Made by a program: the position numbers and the translations under genes. Below, piece by piece: positions 1 to 4,114 of a stretch of DNA of 5,037 bases. The DNA is from an uncultured Achromobacter sp. GTDB lineage: Bacteria; Pseudomonadota; Gammaproteobacteria; Burkholderiales; Burkholderiaceae_B. The notes under the pieces are model-generated. The model saw nothing but the letters and a program-made list of their open reading frames with translations, did no database searches and was not told where the DNA came from. The DNA is taken from assembly GCA_913775005.1 (NCBI GenBank), contig CAJYKY010000043.1, positions 1 to 5,037 on the forward strand. The letters run 5' to 3'. Numbering within the stretch: the stretch's first letter is position 1; each line of letters starts with the position of its first letter.

Positions 1-20
1 CCGATTGAGAGTCTGACCGT

Positions 21-359
21 ATGAAGGTTCGCACCGCCTTGTCCCTTACCGTCCTGGCCGCCCTGACGGCCTGCGCCAACGTCAAAGACGTCAGCAAGCG
101 CGACCCCGTTTTCTACGGTTCAACGCAGCGCACCGCCGAGGACTACACCAACTGCGTGGCCTCCGCCTGGAAGAGCCAGGGCGTCAATTTCCAGCGCAAA
201 GCGGTGCGTAACGGCTTTGAACTGATCCAGGAAGACAGCCTCGGCGTGGAAGCGGTGCTGACCACCACCACGTGGAAGGGCAAGACCGAAACCCGCCTGT
301 CGACCCGCATCGCGCGCCGCGACCAAAGCATCATTGAACCGGCGAACCTGTGTCTGTAA
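21..359 (+). CDS. Small lipoprotein of unknown function
   Basis: This 112-residue protein begins with a lipoprotein signal peptide: K2 and R4, a hydrophobic stretch at about 5-17, and a lipobox LTAC with the lipidated cysteine at C18. The residue after it is Ala, not Asp, so by the enterobacterial Lol sorting rule it would go to the outer membrane. The mature part (about 95 residues) has only two more cysteines, C45 and C111, which could form a periplasmic disulfide. The run TTTTTWKGK around 81-89 suggests a beta-rich fold. I recognise no domain. A GAGAG about 9 nt before the ATG is a modest ribosome binding site, and only 20 nt of upstream sequence are visible, so its promoter or upstream partners cannot be judged. 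The stop codon lies inside the start of the next gene, which suggests coupling to an exported peptidase. Confidence 0.85.
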   Translation: MKVRTALSLTVLAALTACANVKDVSKRDPVFYGSTQRTAEDYTNCVASAWKSQGVNFQRKAVRNGFELIQEDSLGVEAVLTTTTWKGKTETRLSTRIARRDQSIIEPANLCL

Positions 360-1234
360 GCGCCATATTCAAACGCCGCGACGTCTTGCGGCTGGGACTG
401 GCTGCGGCCGCCGTCAGCCTGGGGTTGCCGGCCCGCGCAGCGGCTCAGCAAGGCTTTATCTCGCGCAAGCTCAACGCGCCCGTGCCGGGCGGTGTGGCCG
501 TGCTGGCGCTGGGTGACGCCGACCGCGCGCCTGAAGTCACCTATCAAGGCCGGCGCGTGCTGGTCGTGAAAGAAGAGGGCAAGCAATGGATTGCCATCGT
601 CGGCATTCCCTTGAGCGTGAAGCCGGGCGAGCAGCAGGCGGTCGTCAATGACGCGCGCGGCCAGCGCAATCTGTCGTTCAAGGTGGGCGCCAAGGAATAC
701 GTGGCGCAGCACATCACGCTGAAGAATCCGCGTCAGGTGGATCCCAACCCTGACGACATGAAGCGCATCGAGCGCGAGATGGCCGAACAAAGCGCGGCCA
801 ATCGCGCTTATCGCGCAGGCGTCACGCCCAGCAACCTGCTGCTGGACCGCCCGGTGTCAGGGGGGCGTCTGTCCAGCCCCTTCGGCCTGCGGCGCTTTTT
901 CAACGGCCAGGAACGCAATCCGCATTCCGGCCTGGATTTCGCCGTGCCGGCCGGCACGCCCATCAAGGCACCCGCAGCGGGCGTGGTGGTGTTGGTGGGG
1001 GATTATTTCTTCAATGGCAAGACGGTCTTCCTGGATCACGGCCAGGGCTTCGTCAGCATGTTCTGCCACATGTCGGCCATCGATGTGAAGGTGGGCGACG
1101 AGGTGCCGCGCGGCGGCGTGGTGGGCAAGGTGGGAGCGACGGGCCGCGCAACGGGCCCGCATCTGCACTGGAATGTCAGTTTGAACGATGCACGGGTGGA
1201 TCCCGCGATCTTCATCGGGGCGTTCAAGCCCTGA
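350..1234 (+). CDS. Exported M23 family (LytM-type) metallopeptidase
   Basis: Predicted zinc endopeptidase acting on peptidoglycan cross-bridges or stem peptides in the periplasm. The 294-residue product starts with a Tat-like signal (KRRDVLRLG at 8-16, then a hydrophobic segment to about 27 and a likely cleavage site near ARA/AAA at 28-32). A beta-rich N-terminal region at about 34-120 resembles the N-terminal domains that precede M23 domains. A charged linker follows (about 125-160). The LytM domain covers about 165-292 and keeps the full active site: zinc ligands H192 and D196 (HSGLD) and H273 of HLH (271-273), with the catalytic-type histidines H240 and H271. An active enzyme is therefore expected rather than a degenerate activator. 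The start is GTG, overlaps the preceding lipoprotein gene by 10 nt and has no clear Shine-Dalgarno of its own, which points to translational coupling. The exact substrate cannot be read from the sequence. Confidence 0.93.
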   Translation: MSVSAIFKRRDVLRLGLAAAAVSLGLPARAAAQQGFISRKLNAPVPGGVAVLALGDADRAPEVTYQGRRVLVVKEEGKQWIAIVGIPLSVKPGEQQAVVNDARGQRNLSFKVGAKEYVAQHITLKNPRQVDPNPDDMKRIEREMAEQSAANRAYRAGVTPSNLLLDRPVSGGRLSSPFGLRRFFNGQERNPHSGLDFAVPAGTPIKAPAAGVVVLVGDYFFNGKTVFLDHGQGFVSMFCHMSAIDVKVGDEVPRGGVVGKVGATGRATGPHLHWNVSLNDARVDPAIFIGAFKP

Positions 1235-1261
1235 TGCGCCCACTCGAGGCAAAGGCGCGCT

Positions 1262-1549
1262 TCAGGCCGTGGCGGTCTGTTGCGCGATCTTGTTCAGTAC
1301 GAACTGGTGCACGCGCTCGGCATATTCCATCTGCTGTTGCACATGGTGTAGCTCGGCTTCCTGGTCATCCAGGCAGTTGTCGTACTTGATCTTGGCTTCG
1401 GCGTAGGTCAGGCCGGTATTGCGCAGGCTGTTGATGAAAGCCTCGCGCGACTGGCGCAGCAGGCGCAACCCTTCCTCCCCTTTGACGAACTTACGTCGTG
1501 CCAGGGAAAGCTGGTCGGCAGCGGTTTGTAACTCTTGTCTAAGGTCCAT
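1262..1549 (-). CDS. Helical hypothetical protein, 95 aa
   Basis: I do not recognise this family. The 95-residue product has no signal peptide or membrane segment, is rich in Glu, Gln, Arg, Leu and Ala, lacks proline, and should be almost entirely alpha-helical, probably as two helices (about 2-44 and 48-90) around an N-T-G turn at 44-46. Heptad-like leucine/valine spacing suggests a helical hairpin or coiled coil that may oligomerise. There is one cysteine (C59). The ATG at 1547-1549 is preceded only by a weak purine-rich AAGCAAG, so the start is reasonable but not certain; a nearby upstream ATG (1557-1559) is out of frame. The gene converges on the M23 peptidase gene with 27 bp between stop codons and lies downstream of infA on the same strand, separated by a terminator and a palindrome. 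Composition matches its neighbours. Confidence 0.75.
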   Translation of the reverse strand: MDLRQELQTAADQLSLARRKFVKGEEGLRLLRQSREAFINSLRNTGLTYAEAKIKYDNCLDDQEAELHHVQQQMEYAERVHQFVLNKIAQQTATA

Positions 1550-1594
1550 CTTGCTTCATGCGTATCGCGACAGGCATTGCGCCTGAACCGGCGG

Positions 1595-1616
1595 ACATTC
1601 TTTCATGAATGAATGT
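1595..1616. promoter_or_regulatory. 22-bp near-perfect palindrome, candidate operator
   Basis: ACATTC (1595-1600) and GAATGT (1611-1616) are perfect inverted arms around a TTCATGAA core (1602-1609) that is itself palindromic. Only one base pair (1601/1610) breaks the symmetry, so 20 of 22 positions are dyad-symmetric. It lies 46 bp upstream of the start of the 95-residue gene and 31 bp beyond the infA terminator, in AT-richer sequence than its surroundings. This layout suits an operator for a dimeric repressor. I could not find a convincing -35/-10 pair next to it, so its role is inferred. Confidence 0.5.
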
Positions 1617-1647
1617 TCCACGCATGACGGCATTGTCGCAGCGAGGG

Positions 1648-1680
1648 AAAAGTCAGGGAGCCGGCCCGGGGCCGGCCCTG
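1648..1680 (-). terminator. Intrinsic terminator of infA
   Basis: Reading the minus strand downstream of the infA stop codon, an 11-bp stem forms: CAGGG pairs with CCCTG and, inside it, CCGGCC pairs with GGCCGG around a 3-nt loop, with a 2-nt bulge. AC and then TTTT follow (1648-1651 as AAAA on the plus strand). The T tract is short but the stem is very GC-rich. An alternative 8-bp stem (CCGGGGCC at 1666-1673 with GGCCCCGG at 1682-1689) overlaps it and would compete. Confidence 0.65.
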
Positions 1681-1690
1681 AGGCCCCGGC

Positions 1691-1954
1691 TTAACGGCGG
1701 TATTGCTGGGGACGTTGCGGCGCGGGTGCGCGCTCGTCCTTGTGGCGGAAGTTGATGCGGCCCTTGGTCAGGTCATACGGCGACATTTCCAGGGTGACGC
1801 GATCGCCCGCCAGGATGCGGATGCGGTGCTTGCGGATGCGGCCGGAGGCGTAGGCGCCCACTTCAATGCCGTTGTCCAGTTTGACGCGGTAGCGGCTATC
1901 GGGCAGCACTTCGTCAACGATGCCATCCAATTCGATGAGTTCTTCTTTAGCCAT
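1691..1954 (-). CDS. infA: Translation initiation factor IF-1, C-terminally extended
   Basis: IF-1 binds the A-site region of the 30S subunit and works with IF-2 and IF-3 during translation initiation in the cytoplasm. The first 72 residues align along the whole length of E. coli IF-1: MAKEELIELDG at the start, the S1/OB-fold segments GIVDEVLP, RVKLDNG, SGRIRKHRIRILAGDRV, and the hallmark SPYDLTKGRINFR at 58-70. Residues 73-87 are an extra basic, proline- and glutamine-rich tail absent from E. coli IF-1. Several betaproteobacteria carry two infA genes, one in the ribosomal protein cluster and one elsewhere. The lack of ribosomal protein genes here and the extension suggest this is the second, non-cluster copy, but that is inference. 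A strong AAGGAG lies 6 nt before the ATG (plus-strand 1961-1966), which fixes the start. Transcription should end at the hairpin just downstream. Confidence 0.97.
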   Translation of the reverse strand: MAKEELIELDGIVDEVLPDSRYRVKLDNGIEVGAYASGRIRKHRIRILAGDRVTLEMSPYDLTKGRINFRHKDERAPAPQRPQQYRR

Positions 1955-1960
1955 TCTCTA

Positions 1961-1966
1961 CTCCTT
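1961..1966 (-). promoter_or_regulatory. Shine-Dalgarno of infA
   Basis: AAGGAG on the minus strand, 6 nt before the infA ATG, is a near-consensus ribosome binding site and confirms the 87-residue reading frame. Confidence 0.9.
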
Positions 1967-2053
1967 GATCAAAACGCGCAGCCAGGCCGGCGGCTTGGCG
2001 CGCCGCATGTAGCGGCAAGCGCGTTGGACACAGATAACCCGGTCCAGCGGTTT

Positions 2054-2068
2054 GAACGTAAAACGTTC
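2054..2068. promoter_or_regulatory. 15-bp palindrome in the infA leader region
   Basis: GAACGT and ACGTTC are perfect 6-bp inverted arms around AAA (TTT on the minus strand). It lies about 100 bp upstream of the infA start codon. It could be a protein-binding dyad or, in a minus-strand transcript, a small hairpin in the infA leader. No function can be assigned from sequence alone. Confidence 0.4.
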
Positions 2069-2244
2069 GGGCAAGCGCGGGTATGAGCCACGGCATCACA
2101 AGGGGATGTCTGATATGACGGATACTCGCGCAGCGAGGGCAATGTGCGCGCGGTGCGCGGCTTGGTCGCGGCGCAGTGTGAGCGCACAGCGCCGGAAAAA
2201 GCGGGGTGGAGCGTTTGCTGCATCGCCAAGCGGCGCGGGGGGAA

Positions 2245-2310
2245 TGCAGGGGCCGTGCAGGGTTATTGCAGGAGCCGTGCAACGCGGTTGGCGCGCGGTT
2301 GGCAATGTGG
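2245..2310. repeat. Degenerate direct-repeat array, 11-bp period
   Basis: TGCA occurs at 2245, 2256, 2267 and 2278, exactly 11 bp apart, and is followed in the same phase by TGGC at 2289 and 2300, giving six units. Units 1 and 3 differ by one base (TGCAGGGGCCG and TGCAGGAGCCG); units 4 and 5 share the ending GCGGT. Over a 22-bp period, the 15-bp block starting at 2245 matches that at 2267 at 14 positions, and the first copy is close to an inverted repeat (TGCA-n-GG-n-CC-n-TGCA). An 11-bp period is not a codon multiple, which argues against coding origin, and it is close to one helical turn, so one DNA face would be repeated. Confidence 0.6.
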
Positions 2311-2322
2311 CGTTTCGTTCCC

Positions 2323-2402
2323 AAACCGGGAGCAGCCTGGGTATCTAGGGGGGTGACCCGAAGGAGTACAGGTTGGTACGCAGAGTGACCGAAGCCCGGT
2401 TT
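2323..2402. other. 80-nt segment closed by an 8-bp stem, possible structured RNA
   Basis: AAACCGGG (2323-2330) is perfectly complementary to CCCGGTTT (2395-2402), enclosing 64 nt. On the plus strand the right arm runs into a five-T stretch (2400-2404). Inside lie two near-identical direct repeats, GTGACCCGAAG (2353-2363) and GTGACCGAAG (2385-2394), and a GTAC...GTAC mini-hairpin (2367-2380 region). I do not recognise any known riboswitch or small RNA. A multi-branched RNA on either strand is conceivable, but no promoter is evident. Confidence 0.3.
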
Positions 2403-2519
2403 TTGCGGAAAAATCACAGGGTTATGTTACAGCAAAGCGCCCCGCTTAGCCAGTATTTATGTGCGGCGCGGCCGTCATAGTTGTTGCTGGGCGACTGTTT
2501 CTGGCCGGCTTGGCGGGCA

Positions 2520-2551
2520 CCGGGGCCGTCAGGCGTCCAAGCGGGCCCCGG
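2520..2551. repeat. GC-rich hairpin just past the GFA gene stop
   Basis: CCGGGGCC (2520-2527) pairs with GGCCCCGG (2544-2551) around a 16-nt loop, starting 13 nt after the GFA stop codon on the minus strand. An alternative stem, GCTTGG (2508-2513) with CCAAGC (2537-2542), overlaps. There is no T tract after it on the minus strand, so it is not a canonical intrinsic terminator, but it may still mark the 3' end of the transcript. The same 8-bp arms occur at the infA terminator. Confidence 0.35.
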
Positions 2552-2564
2552 GGAGGCCCGGACC

Positions 2565-2993
2565 CTACGTCACCGCTGTTTCAGGGCTATGCGCGTCCTG
2601 GAAGTCGCCCGGATATTGGGGCAGGTCGTCCGTGATGTCGAACCACGGCGCCTTGTTGGCCACGTGGCAATGGGCTGCGGGCTTGATGCCGGGATCATCA
2701 TCCAGCGCGCCCAACGGCAGGCCGTAGGTGTCCGGCAACTGATCAAAGCGGCTGAGTAACGGCGTGCCGCAGGCCTCGCAGAATCCGCGGTAGTTGCCTG
2801 GTGATGAGGCATACCACGTGACGTGGTTCTCGCCCTGCGTCCATTTGAAATCCGTGGCCTGAACCGTGGCGCGGGTACGAAACGCCGCGCCGTGCGACTT
2901 GCGGCACATCACGCAATGGCAGTTCAGGGCGTTGGTGAGAGGGCCGTCGATTTCGTACGCAACGCGGCCGCACAGGCAGGAACCTTTGATCAT
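2565..2993 (-). CDS. GFA/CENP-V family zinc protein
   Basis: This 142-residue protein belongs to the GFA (glutathione-dependent formaldehyde-activating enzyme, CENP-V/GFA) superfamily. All the zinc ligands known from Paracoccus Gfa have counterparts: the structural site C6 and C8 (SCLCG) with C72 and C75 (CEACG), and the catalytic-type site C25, C27 and C30 (CHCVMC). The segment SHGAAFRT at 33-40 after the second cluster and the late H108-C109-H110 around AAHCHVANKAPWF are typical of bacterial members. The length is normal. In the founding member the role is formation of S-hydroxymethylglutathione from formaldehyde and glutathione, but most small bacterial homologues have no proven substrate, and no formaldehyde dehydrogenase gene is nearby, so only the family is certain. 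It is cytoplasmic with no signal peptide. The ATG at 2991-2993 has no strong Shine-Dalgarno. It is divergent from phnC. Confidence 0.92.
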   Translation of the reverse strand: MIKGSCLCGRVAYEIDGPLTNALNCHCVMCRKSHGAAFRTRATVQATDFKWTQGENHVTWYASSPGNYRGFCEACGTPLLSRFDQLPDTYGLPLGALDDDPGIKPAAHCHVANKAPWFDITDDLPQYPGDFQDAHSPETAVT

Positions 2994-3025
2994 GATGACC
3001 GCCGGGCGAGTGGGGGAATAGTTTG

Positions 3026-3053
3026 AATATACCCGCGTCGCCCAGGCGCGACG
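3026..3053 (-). promoter_or_regulatory. Candidate promoter/operator of the GFA gene
   Basis: On the minus strand a TATATT (plus-strand 3026-3031), 5 of 6 matches to the sigma-70 -10 consensus, lies 32 bp before the GFA start codon. Just upstream of it is a perfect inverted repeat, CGTCGC (3036-3041) and GCGACG (3048-3053) around 6 nt. No good -35 hexamer is found at normal spacing, so the promoter is either weak or activator-dependent. The dyad sits where a spacer or -35 binding protein would act. Confidence 0.4.
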
Positions 3054-3099
3054 ATGGGGCTGACTGGCGGTTTATGACGCAGGTCTTTCAATCGGTTGC

Positions 3100-3119
3100 T
3101 GACCCCATATTTTCGGTCA
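3100..3119. promoter_or_regulatory. Dyad TGACC-N10-GGTCA in the divergent promoter region
   Basis: Perfect 5-bp inverted half-sites (3100-3104 and 3115-3119) flank an AT-rich 10-nt spacer. GGTCA recurs at 3136-3140 and TGACC at 3176-3180. The site sits between the GFA start and the phn promoter, about 16 bp upstream of the Pho box, so a second regulator of the phn operon or of the GFA gene could bind here. Short half-sites make chance possible. Confidence 0.35.
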
Positions 3120-3134
3120 AATGATTCGATCTCC

Positions 3135-3168
3135 GGGTCATCGCGCTGTCATGCGCCAAAAACAGAAT
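3135..3168 (+). promoter_or_regulatory. Pho box and -10 element: PhoB-type promoter of phnC
   Basis: The known PhoB site is two CTGTCAT-like 7-mers spaced by 4 bp. Here GGGTCAT (3135-3141, 5 of 7) and CTGTCAT (3146-3152, 7 of 7) are separated by CGCG, keeping the 11-bp period. After exactly 10 nt comes CAGAAT (3163-3168, 4 of 6 to TATAAT), the same spacing as in the E. coli phoA promoter, where the Pho box takes the place of the -35 element. Transcription would start near 3175, giving a leader of about 26 nt before phnC. The G/C-only spacer is less AT-rich than usual. Regulation by phosphate starvation is inferred from this site and from the operon's role. Confidence 0.7.
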
Positions 3169-3186
3169 GCGGCAATGACCACATTC

Positions 3187-3192
3187 AAGGGG
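3187..3192 (+). promoter_or_regulatory. Shine-Dalgarno that fixes the phnC start
   Basis: AAGGGG lies 8 nt before the ATG at 3201. This selects 3201 over an in-frame upstream TTG at 3096, whose extra 35 residues would span the Pho box and resemble no PhnC N-terminus. Confidence 0.85.
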
Positions 3193-3200
3193 ATCAAGCG

Positions 3201-4043
3201 ATGACTATCGCCATCGAAGTACAGGGTCTGAGCAAGACGTTTCACGCTGGCGCCAAGGCGCTGGACAACGTCAGCCTGCAAGTGGCCGACGGCGAGATGG
3301 TGGCGTTGCTGGGTGCCTCGGGCTCGGGCAAATCCACCTTGCTGCGCCATCTGGCGGGATTTGTGGCGGGCGATGCGGGGCAGGGCAGCGTGGTCGTCAA
3401 CGGCCAGCTCATCCAGCGCAATGGCCGCCTGAGCCGCCAGGTGCGCAGCGCGCGCGCCGGCATTGGTTTCGTGTTTCAGCAATTCAATTTGGTCGGCCGT
3501 CTGCCGGTCATCACCAACGTGTTGACCGGCCTGTTGCCGCGGGTGCCGCTGTGGCGCAGCCTCACGCGTTGGTTCCTGCGCGATGAAGTGCGCCAAGGCC
3601 TTGAAGCGCTTGCTCAGGTTGGTATAGACGACTACGCATTTCAGCGCGCCTCGACGCTGTCTGGCGGACAGCAGCAACGCGCCGCCATTGCTCGCACGCT
3701 GGTGCAGAACGCCCGCGTGATCCTGGCGGATGAACCCATCGCCTCGCTGGACCCGGAGTCGTCGCGCCGCGTGATGGACACGCTGGCGCACATCAACCGC
3801 AGCCGCAAGGTGGCCGTCGTGGTGTCGCTGCACCAGGTTGATGTGGCGCTGCGCTACTGCCCGCGCGTGGTGGCGCTGCGCCACGGCAAGGTGGTGTACG
3901 ACGGCCGCGCCGCTGACCTGACGCCCGAGATGCTGCGCGATCTGTATGGATCGGATCTGGGCGAACTGTTGCCCGAATACTCCGCCCCAGCGCCGGTCAT
4001 GCCGGGCCTGTCGCCGTTGTCGGCGCTGGCGCAGCCCGCCTGA
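3201..4043 (+). CDS. phnC: Phosphonate ABC transporter ATP-binding protein PhnC
   Basis: ATPase subunit of the phosphonate importer, acting on the inner face of the cytoplasmic membrane with the PhnE permease and the periplasmic PhnD. The 280-residue product has every ABC motif in order: Walker A GASGSGKST (38-46), Q-loop Q93 in FVFQQFNLV, signature LSGGQQQR (153-160), Walker B VILADEP (173-179) with catalytic E178, D-loop SLD (182-184) and switch H211 in SLHQVD. The NVLTGLLPRVPLWRSL segment (106-121) is characteristic of PhnC among ABC ATPases. The C-terminal tail from about 258 is alanine- and proline-rich and likely variable. The start at ATG 3201 is set by a good Shine-Dalgarno and by the predicted transcription start near 3175. 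phnD follows after 71 nt on the same strand, so the two are probably one operon under the Pho box upstream. Confidence 0.96.
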   Translation: MTIAIEVQGLSKTFHAGAKALDNVSLQVADGEMVALLGASGSGKSTLLRHLAGFVAGDAGQGSVVVNGQLIQRNGRLSRQVRSARAGIGFVFQQFNLVGRLPVITNVLTGLLPRVPLWRSLTRWFLRDEVRQGLEALAQVGIDDYAFQRASTLSGGQQQRAAIARTLVQNARVILADEPIASLDPESSRRVMDTLAHINRSRKVAVVVSLHQVDVALRYCPRVVALRHGKVVYDGRAADLTPEMLRDLYGSDLGELLPEYSAPAPVMPGLSPLSALAQPA

Positions 4044-4065
4044 ATACCTACGTTGAACTTGATTT

Positions 4066-4083
4066 GCGGCGTTTGACCGCCGC
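4066..4083 (+). repeat. Intercistronic hairpin between phnC and phnD
   Basis: GCGGCG (4066-4071) and CGCCGC (4078-4083) form a perfect 6-bp stem around a TTTGAC loop, midway in the 71-nt gap. It is followed by TTGCC rather than a T tract, so it is unlikely to end transcription completely. By analogy with other binding-protein operons it could influence mRNA processing or stability and so the PhnD:PhnC ratio, but that is inference. Confidence 0.45.
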
Positions 4084-4114
4084 TTGCCGTGCCCCTCATC
4101 CCCCGGAGCCATCC

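Larger units (their letters stand above)
1967..2564. other. Long intergenic region without a convincing gene
   Basis: Nearly 600 bp separate the infA ribosome binding site from the stop of the GFA gene. Open frames here (for example the minus-strand frame 1947-2417 and the plus-strand frame 2052-2348) are arginine-, cysteine- and proline-rich, resemble no family, and lack credible ribosome binding sites, so I treat them as chance. The interval contains a 15-bp palindrome (2054-2068), an 11-bp-period repeat array (2245-2310), a stem-closed segment (2323-2402) and a GC hairpin past the GFA gene (2520-2551). The infA promoter must lie somewhere here or further upstream, but I see no confident -35/-10 pair. 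A long infA leader or a small RNA are both possible. Confidence 0.6.

Noticed and set aside
143..790. 215-residue minus-strand frame across the lipoprotein and M23 genes
   Set aside because: Shadow of two well-supported plus-strand genes; His/Arg/Leu-rich with no recognisable motif.
1236..1258. GCGCC/GGCGC inverted repeat between the convergent M23 and 95-residue genes as a bidirectional terminator
   Set aside because: The stem is only 5 bp with a 13-nt loop and no T tract on either strand.
2052..2348. Plus-strand frame in the infA-GFA gap, with an internal ATG at 2106 after AAGGGG
   Set aside because: The AAGGGG touches the ATG with almost no spacing, the product is Arg/Ala/Gly/Cys-rich without a recognisable fold, and the 11-bp repeat array runs through it out of codon phase.
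1947..2417. Minus-strand 156-residue frame overlapping the infA start
   Set aside because: Pro/Arg/His/Cys-rich composition, no ribosome binding site, and it covers the infA Shine-Dalgarno and palindromes; it looks like chance openness in GC-rich DNA.
2435..2447. AAGCG-CCC-CGCTT mini-hairpin as a terminator of the GFA gene
   Set aside because: A 5-bp stem with a very short following T run, more than 100 bp past the stop codon; too weak to call.
3096..3200. 35-residue N-terminal extension of PhnC from a TTG codon
   Set aside because: It would translate the Pho box and -10 region, has no ribosome binding site, and the ATG at 3201 has a good one.
3138..4112. 324-residue open frame antisense to phnC
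   Set aside because: It is a shadow of phnC with Arg/His/Gln-rich low-information sequence; the sense strand carries all ABC motifs.
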